NCBI GenBank assembly: GCA_023423285.1
Contig: JAFAFV010000214.1
Span: 55,097-119,096 of the forward strand
Source: Bacteroidota bacterium
GTDB taxonomy: Bacteria > Bacteroidota > Bacteroidia > Chitinophagales > Chitinophagaceae
Direction of reading: 5' to 3'
Length of the DNA stretch: 64,000 bases
Position numbers and translations under genes: made by a program. Shown piece by piece: positions 9,238 through 19,103 of this stretch; the first letter of the stretch is position 1; every line of letters starts with the position of its first letter. The notes below the pieces were generated by a model. That model saw only the letters and a list, made by a program, of their open reading frames with translations, was not told where the DNA came from and searched no databases.

Positions 9238-12200
9238 TTAATCGCCTTTTGAATATTTCAATCTTTTATTTTTTAACCGGGGCAGTTTGATTCCTTTTTC
9301 AAACATCACATACAATACAGGCAATACGCCCAGTGTAAGTACTGTTGCAATCATCAAACCACCGATGACCACAGTAGCGAGTGGTCTCTGTACTTCCGCT
9401 CCCGCACCTGTACTTAGCGCCATTGGTAAAAAGCCTAGCGATGCCACAAATGCCGTCATGAGTACCGGCCTTAGGCGGATTTTAGTTCCCATCAACACTA
9501 CGCGTCTTAAATCAGTCATGCCTTCCTTTTTCAGCCTGTTAAATTCTGCGATCAGCACAATACCGTTCAATACTGCAATGCCAAACAACGCTATAAAACC
9601 CACGCTTGCACTTACGCTGAAAGGCATGCCACGGGCTGCAAGTAAGAAGATGCCACCAATTGCCGACAAGGGAATAGCAGTGTAAATTAGTAACGCATGT
9701 TTTACAGAATGAAAGGCAAAGTACAATAGGATAAAAATGAGCAAGAGTGATATTGGCACGGCAATCATCAACCTGCCTTTGGCATCATTAAGGTTTTGAA
9801 ATGAGCCGCCGTAGGTAACGTAATAACCGGGTGGTAATTGCAAACGGGCTGTAACTTTCTCCTGTAATTCTGTTACAACAGATTCTACATCTCGTCCACG
9901 AACATTAAAGCCAACAATGATCCTTCTTTTTGCATCCTCCCGCTGTATCTGATTAGGCCCTTCTTTAATAGAAACATCTGCCAACTGGTACAACGGAATT
10001 TGGATGCCGGAAGGGGCGGGAATTAGCAGGTTCTGAACATCTTCCAGATTTTTTTTCTCATCTGCTGCAAGTCTTACCACAATATCAAAACGCTTTTCAT
10101 CTTCAAACATCAGCCCCGCGCTTTGCCCCGCGAACGCAGTATTCACCACCCGATTAATGTCTTCTACTGACAAGCCATACTGGGCAATGAGTGGGCGGTT
10201 ATAATCAATGATGATTTGCGGCATGCCGGTAACGGCTTCTACATACAGGTTTTTGGTTCCCTCAACAGTGCTCACAATTTTACCAAGTTCTTCAGCATTT
10301 GCAGCAAGGGAGTCAAGATTTTCACCAAAGATTTTGCAAACAACATCCTGGCGCGCCCCGGTCATCAGCTCATTAAAACGCATTTGCACCGGGTACTGAA
10401 AACTGGCTGTGATGCCCGGAACGTCTTCTAAAGCTTTGCTCATTTTTTCTGCTAATTCATTGAAAGTTTTAGCAGAGGTCCAGCGCTTTTTATCTTTTAA
10501 AATAACCATCATATCACTGGCTTCCATCGGCATAGGATCTGTTGGCACTTCGCCACTACCTATTTTTGTTACAACCTTTTCTACTTCAGGGAAACGTGTT
10601 TTTAAAATATTCGCTGCTTTTTGTGTATAATTAATCGTTGTATTTAAATTACTACCTGTCAAAACTCTTGTATCTACTGCAAAATCTCCTTCCTCAAGAG
10701 ATGGAATAAACTCACCGCCCATTCGTGAAAGAACGAATACCGATATGAAAAACAATGCCAGGGCAGTGACGATTACTAATTTGGGAAACTGAAGAGTGCC
10801 AGACAGCATTTTTTGATAAACACGTTCAACTTTCACCATGATCTTATCAGAAAAATTTGGCTTGTGAGAGATTTTTTTACTCAGCACAAGTGAACTCATC
10901 ATAGGTATGTAAGTGAGTGAAAGAATAAATGCGCCGATTAATGCAAAGACAACAGTTTGCGCCATAGGCTTGAACATTTTGCCTTCAATACCTTGCAGCG
11001 TAAGGATGGGCAGGTAAACAATAAGAATAATGATTTGCCCGAATACCGCGCTGTTCATCATCTTACCGGCAGAAACTTTCACTTCCTCATCCATTTGCGG
11101 TTGGGAAAGTTTTTGCATGTGTGTAAAGTGCTTGCTATGTGTAAGGCGGTGCATCACAGCCTCTACTATAATTACGGCGCCATCTACAATTAGTCCAAAA
11201 TCTAGTGCGCCAAGGCTCATCAAGTTACCGCTTACGCCAAATGTATTCATCATGATAATGGCGAAAAGCATAGATAGCGGGATTACGGATGCCACTAACA
11301 TTCCTGCGCGCATATTTCCCAGAAAAAGTACCAATACAAAAATCACGATCAGGGCACCTTCCAGCAAATTCGTCTCAACAGTTCTGATGGCATTGTTCAC
11401 CATTTTGGTACGATCAAGAAAAGGTTCAATCATGATGCCTTCTGGTAAACTGTTTTGTATTTGTGCTACGCGTTCTTTTACATTTTTGATCACTTCGCTG
11501 CTATTGGCTCCCTTCAGCATCATTACAATAGCACCTGCCACTTCTCCCTCATCGTTGTATGTCATAGCTCCGTATCGGGTGGCATACCCAATCTTTACAT
11601 CAGCCACATCTCTTATAAAAATAGGCGTGCCGGAAATTGTGTTTTTAATGGCTACATTCTCCACGTCTTCCACGTTGCCGATAAGCCCTTCACTACGGAT
11701 GTACAAAACCGTGGGGCCTTTTTCAATATATGCGCCACCGGTATTCTGGTTGTTTGTTTCAAGCGCTGTAAATACATCATTAATGGTAATGTTATAAGCA
11801 TTCAGGCGGTTGGCATACACCGCTATAGTGTACTGTTTCAGCTTGCCACCAAAACTACTTACTTCGGCCACTCCTTTTACGCCCAGCAATTGCCTGCGAA
11901 TGATCCAGTCCTGAATAGTTCGCAATTCAATCGCGTTAAAGCGATGTTCATAACCAGGTTTAGGCTTTACCATGTACTGGTAAATTTCTCCAAGGCCGGT
12001 GCTGATCGGACCCAGCTCCGGGGTTCCGATTCCGTCCGGTATCTGGCTTTGTACTATTTGCAGCCTTTCAGTCACTTGTTGTCTGGCCCAGTACACATCG
12101 GTAGCATCATTAAATACTATTGTGACCAGTGATAATCCAAAACGTGAAAAACTCCTGATCTCTGTGATCCCGGAAATATTGCTGTTCGCCTGTTCTATAG

Positions 12201-12402
12201 GAAAAGTGATGAGCCTTTCTATATCTGTGGCCCCCAGGGCTGGCGCAGTAGTAATCACCTGCACCTGGTTGTTCGTTATATCCGGAACGGCATCAATAGG
12301 CAGTTTGGTGGTTTCGTACGCGCCCACCAATACAAGCGCAAATATGAAAAGACCAACGATAAACTTATTTTTAATAGAAAATCCAATAATCTTATTTAGC
12401 AT
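9238..12402 (-). CDS. czcA: heavy-metal RND efflux pump, CusA/CzcA family
   Basis: A 1054-residue proton-driven inner-membrane pump of the HME-RND family, exporting divalent (CzcA) or monovalent (CusA) metal ions. The N-terminus has TM1 (FIVGLFIFALVLVG) and the family motif ETTKLPIDAVPDITNNQV. TM4 carries DFGLIVDGAVIIVEA, with the Asp and Glu of the proton relay that mark HME pumps. The C-terminal half has GIAVLNGIVLIAEF, the equivalent TM helix of the second repeat. Length is normal. Metal specificity cannot be settled by eye, and the symbol is used in the family sense. It is the second gene of the operon led by the 126-residue exported protein. Confidence 0.92.
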   Translation of the reverse strand: MLNKIIGFSIKNKFIVGLFIFALVLVGAYETTKLPIDAVPDITNNQVQVITTAPALGATDIERLITFPIEQANSNISGITEIRSFSRFGLSLVTIVFNDATDVYWARQQVTERLQIVQSQIPDGIGTPELGPISTGLGEIYQYMVKPKPGYEHRFNAIELRTIQDWIIRRQLLGVKGVAEVSSFGGKLKQYTIAVYANRLNAYNITINDVFTALETNNQNTGGAYIEKGPTVLYIRSEGLIGNVEDVENVAIKNTISGTPIFIRDVADVKIGYATRYGAMTYNDEGEVAGAIVMMLKGANSSEVIKNVKERVAQIQNSLPEGIMIEPFLDRTKMVNNAIRTVETNLLEGALIVIFVLVLFLGNMRAGMLVASVIPLSMLFAIIMMNTFGVSGNLMSLGALDFGLIVDGAVIIVEAVMHRLTHSKHFTHMQKLSQPQMDEEVKVSAGKMMNSAVFGQIIILIVYLPILTLQGIEGKMFKPMAQTVVFALIGAFILSLTYIPMMSSLVLSKKISHKPNFSDKIMVKVERVYQKMLSGTLQFPKLVIVTALALFFISVFVLSRMGGEFIPSLEEGDFAVDTRVLTGSNLNTTINYTQKAANILKTRFPEVEKVVTKIGSGEVPTDPMPMEASDMMVILKDKKRWTSAKTFNELAEKMSKALEDVPGITASFQYPVQMRFNELMTGARQDVVCKIFGENLDSLAANAEELGKIVSTVEGTKNLYVEAVTGMPQIIIDYNRPLIAQYGLSVEDINRVVNTAFAGQSAGLMFEDEKRFDIVVRLAADEKKNLEDVQNLLIPAPSGIQIPLYQLADVSIKEGPNQIQREDAKRRIIVGFNVRGRDVESVVTELQEKVTARLQLPPGYYVTYGGSFQNLNDAKGRLMIAVPISLLLIFILLYFAFHSVKHALLIYTAIPLSAIGGIFLLAARGMPFSVSASVGFIALFGIAVLNGIVLIAEFNRLKKEGMTDLRRVVLMGTKIRLRPVLMTAFVASLGFLPMALSTGAGAEVQRPLATVVIGGLMIATVLTLGVLPVLYVMFEKGIKLPRLKNKRLKYSKGD

Positions 12403-12579
12403 TTATTGCTTATTATTTTTAACAAGACGGGTAACTGCAGATAGCCAAGCAACATTTTATTAGCCTGGCAGGATTCAATCATGTGTATTATGGAGTAATG
12501 TGGATTTCTTTAGATGACAAATTTCGTCAGCAGCCGGAAAAATTTCTGAGCAGTAATACAAAGATTGACACATTAACAA

Positions 12580-12960
12580 TCAGGTACGGGGAGGTTGCCA
12601 GATATTGTGAGTAAAATTGTCAGTTGGTACTGCTAGGTTTTGCAGCCTGAACGCTTTTATTATTAAGCCGGTTTGCGGTTTGAAAATAATAAGTGCAACC
12701 GGCTGAGCTAATGCTATGGTGTTATAGCATTGGGTTGCTAAATTTTTAAATGGCAGTTTCATTCCTTCATGGCTGTTAGCATTATTTCCATCATCATTTA
12801 TATAATGTACGATGATAAAAGTTGACAAACTCAAGCCAGGGTCAGCAGCCTTATGTTCTGTAAAATGTTTTATAAGAGTGCTGAGCTTAAAAAATTCACT
12901 TGCATTGGTGGTTGCCAGAAAAAACGATACTAAAAACAGTATGGAGGCAGCTTTTTTCAA
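12580..12960 (-). CDS. small exported protein heading the metal-efflux operon
   Basis: A 126-residue protein with a signal peptide (KKAASILFLVSFFLATTNAS) and no other membrane segment. The mature part begins FFKLSTLIKHFTEHK and continues LSLSTFIIVHYIND, a His-spaced pattern I associate with small hypothetical proteins that precede copper or heavy-metal efflux genes in Bacteroidota. Function is unproven. The only sensible start is TTG 12960, because no ATG precedes the signal peptide. A TACCTTTG -7 element lies 6 bases upstream, so the transcript would be almost leaderless. It is followed after 177 bases by the RND pump. A periplasmic metal-handling role is an inference from position and His content. 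Confidence 0.7.
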   Translation of the reverse strand: MKKAASILFLVSFFLATTNASEFFKLSTLIKHFTEHKAADPGLSLSTFIIVHYINDDGNNANSHEGMKLPFKNLATQCYNTIALAQPVALIIFKPQTGLIIKAFRLQNLAVPTDNFTHNIWQPPRT

Positions 12961-12966
12961 TACTTA

Positions 12967-12974
12967 CAAAGGTA
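12967..12974 (-). promoter_or_regulatory. TAnnTTTG -7 element for the metal-efflux operon
   Basis: The leftward strand reads TACCTTTG, six bases upstream of the TTG start of the small exported protein. An exact match to the Bacteroidota -7 consensus, it predicts a transcript starting at or near the initiation codon. Confidence 0.5.
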
Positions 12975-13120
12975 ACCAAAATATATATGTACAGTGATTT
13001 TAAGAATCAAATAATTTATAGTTACGACGTAAAATAGTTACGCTTGAACGCTGATAAACATTGTGCCTTAATTAATAAAGTTGTTGAAAACTTCGCTCCG
13101 CCAAACCCTTCAATTCCCCT

Positions 13121-13128
13121 TACATTTG
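13121..13128 (+). promoter_or_regulatory. TAnnTTTG -7 element for tex
   Basis: TACATTTG matches the Bacteroidota -7 consensus and ends 19 bases before ATG 13148. It implies a very short leader. Confidence 0.5.
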
Positions 13129-13147
13129 CACCCCAAATAAATTGAGC

Positions 13148-15412
13148 ATGGATATTAAGTACATACAACAAATAGCAACAGACCTTTCGTTAAATATAAA
13201 GTATGTTACCAATGTAATGCAGTTGCATGCAGAAGGTGCTACCATTCCTTTTATCAGCCGCTACCGCAAAGAGGCCACCGGCAATATGGATGAAGTGCAG
13301 GTGGCCGACGTAATTGAAAAAATTAAATATTACGATGAACTTGAAAAGCGCAAGGACACTGTTTTAAAAACGATTGAGGCTGCCGGCAAACTCACGCCGG
13401 AACTCAAACTAAGGATTGAAAATTCTATTATTGCAACAGAGCTGGAAGATATTTATCTGCCTTACAAACCAAAACGCAAAACAAAGGCTACTGTCGCAAT
13501 TGAAAAAGGGCTTGAGCCGCTTGCCAGGTTATTATTTGATCAGCAGAATATCAATGTAGAAAAGGAAGCCACAAAATACATAACTGAACAGGTACTTACT
13601 ACGGCAGAAGCATTACAGGGCGCACGGGATATTATGGCTGAATGGGTGGCAGAAAGCGAGCAGGCCAGAACCCTTATCAGGTCTATGTTTGAAGAAACCG
13701 CTATGTTATCATCAAGAGTGCTGACTACAAAAAAGGAAGAGGCAGACGCGCAGAAATACCGTGACTATTTTGATTTTAGAGAGACCTTGTCTCAATCGCC
13801 CTCGCACCGCATATTGGCAATCAGAAGAGGGGAGAAAGAAGGTTTTTTAATCATGGATATTTCCATAGAGAAAGATGCTGCCCTTGCCCAATTGAAAAAA
13901 ATCTTTATTATTTCTTCCAATGAAGCCGCACAACAACTTGAGCTTGCTATTGAAGACAGTTACAACCGCCTTTTAAAGCAATCCATTGAAACGGAGTTTC
14001 GCATGAGCAGTAAAGCCCGCGCCGACGAAGAAGCCATCAGGGTGTTTGCCGAAAACCTGCGCCAATTATTACTTGCACCGCCTTTAGGCCACAAAAGAGT
14101 GTTGGCAATAGACCCGGGATTCCGTACCGGTTGCAAAGTGGTTTGTCTTGATGAAAGCGGCACCTTCTTAAAATACCAAACAATATTTCCGCATGCGCCG
14201 CAAAACCATTGGTCTGAAGCTAGCGAAGCGCTCAAACAATTAGTTGAGCAGTATCATATTGAAGCCATTGGCTATGGTAATGGCACTGCAAGTAAAGAAA
14301 CGGATCAACTCATTCGTAGCATTGACTTTGGTAAGCCCGTGGCAATATTTATGGTGAACGAAAGTGGCGCTTCCATTTACTCTGCCAGTCAGGCCGCACG
14401 CGAAGAATTTCCTGATGAAGATGTAACAGTACGTGGCGCCATCAGTATTGGCCGCCGGTTGCTGGATCCGCTGAGTGAGCTTGTAAAGATAGATGCGAAA
14501 AGTATTGGGGTGGGGCAGTATCAGCACGATGTGAATCAAAACCGGTTAAAAGACAGCTTGGACAACGTGGTGGAAAGCTGCGTGAACTACGTGGGCGTGG
14601 ATGTAAACACTGCCAGCAAACATTTGCTGATGTACGTTTCCGGGCTTACCGCTACCACTGCAAAAAATATTGTGGAGCACCGCAAAAAGAACGGGCCTTT
14701 TAAAAAGCGTGATGAACTTCTGAAAGTATCCATGCTTGGCCCAAAGGCTTATGAGCAGTGTGCAGGATTTTTGCGCATTCCTAATGCTGAAAATCCTTTG
14801 GATAATTCTTCAGTACATCCTGAAAGCTATGGAGTGGTGCATCACATGGCGGCTGAATTGCATTGTACGGTAAACGACCTGATCAGCAACTCAGAGATTC
14901 GTAAAAAGATAAAACCACAACAATTTGTTACAGAAACTACCGGACAATATACTATTGAAGATATTTTAAAAGAACTGGAAAAACCCGGTCGCGACCCGCG
15001 TGAAGCGATTGAAGCGTTTCGATTTGCCGATGGGCTTTCAGGCATTGAAGATTTAAAACCCGGCATGAAGGTGCCGGGCATCGTTACCAATATTACCAAC
15101 TTCGGTGCATTTGTTGACGTAGGCGTGAAGCAGGACGGCTTGGTACATGTTTCTCACATGGCTAACAGGTATGTCAGCGATCCGAATGAAGTGATTAAGC
15201 TCAATCAAAAAGTGATGGTAACTGTGCTGGAAGTCGATGCTTTGAGAAAAAGAATTTCTTTAAGTATGAAAGAAGCGGAGCTAAAAAATGAAAAGTCAAA
15301 GGCAAATGGTGGTGCAGCTTATGCCGGCAGAAATGCACACAAACAAAAGGAGCCGGCTAAAAATAGTTTCCAATCGAGCCTGGAGATGTTACGGAAAAAA
15401 TTTGACCGCTAA
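13148..15412 (+). CDS. tex: Tex family RNA-binding transcription accessory protein
   Basis: A 754-residue cytosolic nucleic-acid-binding protein of the Tex/Spt6-like family. Regions in order: N-terminal HTH-rich Tex core with the conserved FISRYRKEATG (about 34-44) and LEDIYLPYKPKRKTKA (about 101-116), a YqgF-like RNase H fold (VLAIDPGFRTGCKV, about 318-331), helix-hairpin-helix repeats (LTATTAKNIVEHRKKNGPF), and a C-terminal S1 RNA-binding domain (GIVTNITNFGAFVDVGV, about 635-700). A TTG two codons upstream (13142) is in frame, but ATG 13148 is the better start. The gene is monocistronic. No clear terminator is seen in the 160 bases before the next gene, which is convergent. Confidence 0.93.
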   Translation: MDIKYIQQIATDLSLNIKYVTNVMQLHAEGATIPFISRYRKEATGNMDEVQVADVIEKIKYYDELEKRKDTVLKTIEAAGKLTPELKLRIENSIIATELEDIYLPYKPKRKTKATVAIEKGLEPLARLLFDQQNINVEKEATKYITEQVLTTAEALQGARDIMAEWVAESEQARTLIRSMFEETAMLSSRVLTTKKEEADAQKYRDYFDFRETLSQSPSHRILAIRRGEKEGFLIMDISIEKDAALAQLKKIFIISSNEAAQQLELAIEDSYNRLLKQSIETEFRMSSKARADEEAIRVFAENLRQLLLAPPLGHKRVLAIDPGFRTGCKVVCLDESGTFLKYQTIFPHAPQNHWSEASEALKQLVEQYHIEAIGYGNGTASKETDQLIRSIDFGKPVAIFMVNESGASIYSASQAAREEFPDEDVTVRGAISIGRRLLDPLSELVKIDAKSIGVGQYQHDVNQNRLKDSLDNVVESCVNYVGVDVNTASKHLLMYVSGLTATTAKNIVEHRKKNGPFKKRDELLKVSMLGPKAYEQCAGFLRIPNAENPLDNSSVHPESYGVVHHMAAELHCTVNDLISNSEIRKKIKPQQFVTETTGQYTIEDILKELEKPGRDPREAIEAFRFADGLSGIEDLKPGMKVPGIVTNITNFGAFVDVGVKQDGLVHVSHMANRYVSDPNEVIKLNQKVMVTVLEVDALRKRISLSMKEAELKNEKSKANGGAAYAGRNAHKQKEPAKNSFQSSLEMLRKKFDR

Positions 15413-15572
15413 CCCTTTAAAGTAGCAAGCAGAGAGCGGTTCGGCGATAAAGTCACCAGTCGGAAAAAGCTGTAGCACCGCCATCTCCAAAGCGGAGCAG
15501 GATGGACTGAAAGTACCGCGAAAGAAAAAAAGCGCCTGCTAAAAAGGCTGCAAAAAATAGAATTAGAAATTT

Positions 15573-16775
15573 TTAGTCTATACGTTTATTTTTTCTTGTC
15601 ATGATGGCTATACCTAACGTTATTTTGTGTATGGAACCGCTAAGATCTGTATACTTATTTCTTTCAGGCGTGAGTAAATATCCGTAAGTCAATCTGAGAG
15701 CTGTAGTTTGCGTTACATTGTTCCAGTACATGGAATACGCATTTTTTTGTTTATTACTTAATTTGAAATCAGTGATAAAACCAATTGTTCCCGCAATATT
15801 TGTTTTAATGCCTGCTTCTTTGAGTTCAGGATTTTTTTCAAAGTCCGCATTGGAAGGAAGCCCAAACAGGCCAACACTAACATAAGGCGCCATGCTGAAC
15901 TTGTGCTGATCTAATAAATAATAACCGGCAGCGAGGTCTATATGTCCGCCGAAGGTTTTAGAACCCGTCGGCCATGTAACATCTGCCACAGGCATATCGG
16001 CGATTGTTTTGCCAAAAGCAAACGCAACATTTAGCTGAAATAACCATTTGTTATGCAAGGCATCAACTCCAAAGCCAATTACGGTTTGATTTTTAAAATA
16101 TTCTTTAGCATTTCCTGAAAGCAATAAGGTGCCGGCATGAATAGTGTAACCTGTACCGAAATTGGTGGGTTCCATCTTCATGCGAATATACTTCTTTACA
16201 AAACCGCCGTATGGGCTGCTAGAGTAATTATTTAAAAATTGATCAGCAAGCAGGTTTAATTCTTCCTGCTTTGGATGAATATAGCCCAGACTTTCATTCA
16301 GGTATTTTAAGGCAATAATGAGAAGGTCTATTTCTTCTTTAGTAAGCATTGCATTGCTTATGTCATCAATCAAAGAGCTTTCTTTATCTTTTGATTTTTC
16401 AATAAGTTTGGTGGTCAGATAATCGTTTGCAGGAGGAATTCTTTTGACCTTTGAATGGATCATAACGGAGTCTGGGGTGGCAATGGTTTTCAAAATTGCG
16501 GTGTAATCTTTCATCCAATAAGATAAAAGCCAAAACTCCTGCGGATATAAAGCGATGTAGTTTTCATCATCAAGCCCCATCAGGTAGTTCACCTCAGTCA
16601 TCACGCCGTACATATTATTTTCAATGAAATGGTCCAGCAGCATTCGCCTTGATTTTTCAATAGCTTCAGATTTAAATTCTACCGAAACGGGATTATGGAT
16701 CTGTGTACTGTCGGTTTGGGCGTACACTACAATGCCTGTAAGCGTTGCGAAGGCAACAAGTATCAATTTCTTCAT
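15573..16775 (-). CDS. exported protein of unknown function, probable outer-membrane beta-barrel
   Basis: A 400-residue protein I do not recognise. Residues 1-19 form a signal peptide ending VVYAQ. The first half (to about 215) is mostly helical and polar. The second half alternates aromatic and Gly-rich strands (TIHAGTLLLSG, VIGFGVDALHNKW, IDLAAGYYLLDQHKFSMAPYVSVGLFG) and ends in basic residues, which resembles an outer-membrane barrel or porin-like fold. The start is taken at 16775, because the frame extension to 16808 adds 11 residues before a perfect signal peptide. It follows the leu operon at 68 bases on the same strand, but no functional link is evident. Confidence 0.7.
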   Translation of the reverse strand: MKKLILVAFATLTGIVVYAQTDSTQIHNPVSVEFKSEAIEKSRRMLLDHFIENNMYGVMTEVNYLMGLDDENYIALYPQEFWLLSYWMKDYTAILKTIATPDSVMIHSKVKRIPPANDYLTTKLIEKSKDKESSLIDDISNAMLTKEEIDLLIIALKYLNESLGYIHPKQEELNLLADQFLNNYSSSPYGGFVKKYIRMKMEPTNFGTGYTIHAGTLLLSGNAKEYFKNQTVIGFGVDALHNKWLFQLNVAFAFGKTIADMPVADVTWPTGSKTFGGHIDLAAGYYLLDQHKFSMAPYVSVGLFGLPSNADFEKNPELKEAGIKTNIAGTIGFITDFKLSNKQKNAYSMYWNNVTQTTALRLTYGYLLTPERNKYTDLSGSIHKITLGIAIMTRKNKRID

Positions 16776-16843
16776 AAATAGTTTTGTATAAAGATGCGGT
16801 AATCGCAAAATTACACAAACTATGTGTTACAAAATGTAGGAGA

Positions 16844-18364
16844 TTAAATGATATTCAGCATCTTTTGTGTGGCCTTAATAGCAGCCACGGTCTGGTCGCT
16901 GTCAAGCCCGGTGGTAGTAAACTCCCGCCCGTTGTGTTCCCAGGTAATGATGGTTTCGCAAAGCGCATCTGAATTGCCGCCTGGCGGTATGCGCACAACA
17001 TAGTCAGTAAGCTTTGCAAGTTCTATTTTTTTTACGCTACATATTTTACGCAGCGCATTCATAAAAGCATCGTATTGGCCGTCGCCCTGGGCGTGTTCTT
17101 CTACTACTTTATTATCTTCAAAGCGTAGCTTAACGGTAGTAGATGGGCGCATGTCTTTTGAATGTGTAAGCACATAATTTTCCACCACTATTTTTTCGGT
17201 AATGCCGCTGCTGTCCAGCACATCAGAAATAATGTAAGGAAGATCATCCTGTGTCACGGTTTCTTTTTGGTCGCCAAGTTCAATGATGCGTTGCGTAACC
17301 TTTTTAAGATCGTTATCATTTAACTGAATGCCCAACTGTTTCAGGTTGTTTTCAATATTGGCTTTGCCCGATGTTTTGCCAAGCGCGTACTTACGTTTGC
17401 GGCCAAATCTTTCAGGCAGAAGATCATTGTAATAAAGACCTTTCTTTTTATCGCCATCAGCATGAATGCCTGCTGTTTGTGTGAACACATTTTCACCAAC
17501 AATGGGTTTACTGGGAGACACTCTGAAGCCTGAAAACGCCTGCACCAGTTTGCTTACTTTATAAAGAGCTTTTTCATTTACTGATGTTTTCACATCCTTC
17601 ACGTAATCATTCAGTACGGCCACAGTGCTTTCCAGCGGGGTGTTGCCTGCTCGTTCGCCCATGCCGTTGATAGTGAGGTGTAAGCCGTTCACGCCGGCTT
17701 TTACTGCTTCAAGCGCGTTGGCCACGCTGAGGTCGTAGTCATTATGTCCGTGAAAATCTATATGCAATTGCGGGTAGCGCTGCCTGATCTCGTGGAGATA
17801 CTGATACGTTTCTGAAGGAATGAGTACTCCCAGGGTATCTGGCAATAAAATCCTTTTAATATGCTGGCTAACTAAAAAGTCAATGTACTGAAAAACGTAC
17901 TCTTTGGAATGACGCATGCCGTTGCTCCAGTCTTCCAGGTATACGTTTACATCTATCCCTTTTTTATCTGCCAGTTGTAATACGTTAAGAACATCTTGAA
18001 AATGTTCTTCGGGTTTTTTCTTTAACTGGTGCGTAAGGTGGTTGAGCGAACCCTTTGTAAGAAGGTTCATCACACGCGCACCGGTTTTTTCCATCCAGTT
18101 GATGGATGTGTCACCGTCAACAAATGTCAAAACTTCCACGCGGTCAATATAGCCGTGGGAGCGTGCCCAGTCTGTAATGGCCTTAACTGCCTGAAACTCG
18201 CCTTCGCTTACACGTGCTGATGCTATTTCAATGCGGTCAACTTTTACTTCGGTTAAAAGCAGTTGTGCAATGGTAAGTTTTTCCTGTGACGAAAAGGATA
18301 CGCCGCTGGTTTGCTCACCATCGCGCAGGGTGGTATCCATTATTTCAATATGACGGGGATTCAT
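16844..18364 (-). CDS. 2-isopropylmalate/citramalate synthase family protein
   Basis: A 506-residue DRE-TIM metallolyase condensing acetyl-CoA with a 2-keto acid. The catalytic barrel begins DTTLRDGEQTSGVSF (about 10-24) and holds the metal site HGHNDYDLSVANALEA (about 204-219) and NGMGERAGNTPLE (about 234-246). After about residue 360 comes the LeuA-type allosteric dimer domain, implying feedback control by an end product. Bacteroidota often carry two such paralogues, a true LeuA and a second enzyme (LeuA2/CimA). A member placed after leuC-leuD is often the second type. The substrate, 2-oxoisovalerate or pyruvate, is not decided here. It is transcribed 62 bases downstream of leuD. Confidence 0.88.
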   Translation of the reverse strand: MNPRHIEIMDTTLRDGEQTSGVSFSSQEKLTIAQLLLTEVKVDRIEIASARVSEGEFQAVKAITDWARSHGYIDRVEVLTFVDGDTSINWMEKTGARVMNLLTKGSLNHLTHQLKKKPEEHFQDVLNVLQLADKKGIDVNVYLEDWSNGMRHSKEYVFQYIDFLVSQHIKRILLPDTLGVLIPSETYQYLHEIRQRYPQLHIDFHGHNDYDLSVANALEAVKAGVNGLHLTINGMGERAGNTPLESTVAVLNDYVKDVKTSVNEKALYKVSKLVQAFSGFRVSPSKPIVGENVFTQTAGIHADGDKKKGLYYNDLLPERFGRKRKYALGKTSGKANIENNLKQLGIQLNDNDLKKVTQRIIELGDQKETVTQDDLPYIISDVLDSSGITEKIVVENYVLTHSKDMRPSTTVKLRFEDNKVVEEHAQGDGQYDAFMNALRKICSVKKIELAKLTDYVVRIPPGGNSDALCETIITWEHNGREFTTTGLDSDQTVAAIKATQKMLNII

Positions 18365-18426
18365 GTTTTAAAACTTCTTGTTTGCGGCAAATGCTTTTAT
18401 GTAGATGCAAGCGTTTTGGCTATAAT

Positions 18427-19023
18427 TTAATACATACTTTTTTGTGCGAAAGAACTTATCTCAGCTTTCATGTCCTGCAGGTAATCAATATCATCAAAGC
18501 CATTCATCATGTTATGTTTTTTATAACCGTTGATGTCGAACGATTCGCTTTCGCCTGTTGCAAGAATGGTGACTTTTTGTTCCGGCAGATTGACTTCAAA
18601 TCCAGCAAGGGGATCAGCTTCAATGGCTTTAAAAATTTTGTCCAGAAAAGCTTCACTAACTGTTACCGGAAGTATGCCGATGTTTAAAGAATTACCCTTA
18701 AAAATATCAGCAAAAAAACTGCTGATCACACAACGAAATCCGTAATCATAAATAGCCCAGGCTGCGTGCTCTCGGCTGCTGCCGCTGCCAAAGTTTTTGC
18801 CAGCTACCAAAATTTTTCCAGAGTAAATTGGGTTGTTCAATACAAAATCCTGCTTGGGTGTATCGTCATTATTATAGCGCCAGTCGCGGAAGAGATTGTC
18901 GCCAAAGCCCTCGCGCTTGGTAGCTTTTAAAAAGCGCGCTGGTATAATCTGATCGGTATCTACATTTTCAATGGGAAGCGGAACTGCAGTGGATGTTAGA
19001 ATTGTGAATTTATCGTAAGCCAT
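18427..19023 (-). CDS. leuD: 3-isopropylmalate dehydratase small subunit
   Basis: A 198-residue swivel subunit of isopropylmalate isomerase, partner of LeuC in leucine synthesis. Family motifs are VDTDQIIPARFLK (about 20-32) and GKNFGSGSSREHAAWAI (about 75-91, substrate-binding loop). Length is normal. It lies 80 bases after leuC in the same operon. Confidence 0.95.
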   Translation of the reverse strand: MAYDKFTILTSTAVPLPIENVDTDQIIPARFLKATKREGFGDNLFRDWRYNNDDTPKQDFVLNNPIYSGKILVAGKNFGSGSSREHAAWAIYDYGFRCVISSFFADIFKGNSLNIGILPVTVSEAFLDKIFKAIEADPLAGFEVNLPEQKVTILATGESESFDINGYKKHNMMNGFDDIDYLQDMKAEISSFAQKSMY

Positions 19024-19103
19024 TTTTTTTAGTTTATTACAGATTAAAGATTACAGATATAAAATTGTTGTGCTATTTAAAATCTGCCTTTTGCAATTTG
19101 AAA

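Noticed and set aside
11030..11797. Long open frame opposite czcA (255 codons, rightward)
   Set aside because: It lies entirely antisense to a clear RND pump gene, and its translation is Ser/Ile/Thr-rich shadow sequence without a family pattern.
15413..15572. Possible coding or hairpin sequence after tex
   Set aside because: The frame after the tex stop breaks again within 25 codons. Small repeats of AGCGG type do not form a convincing stem with a T-run.
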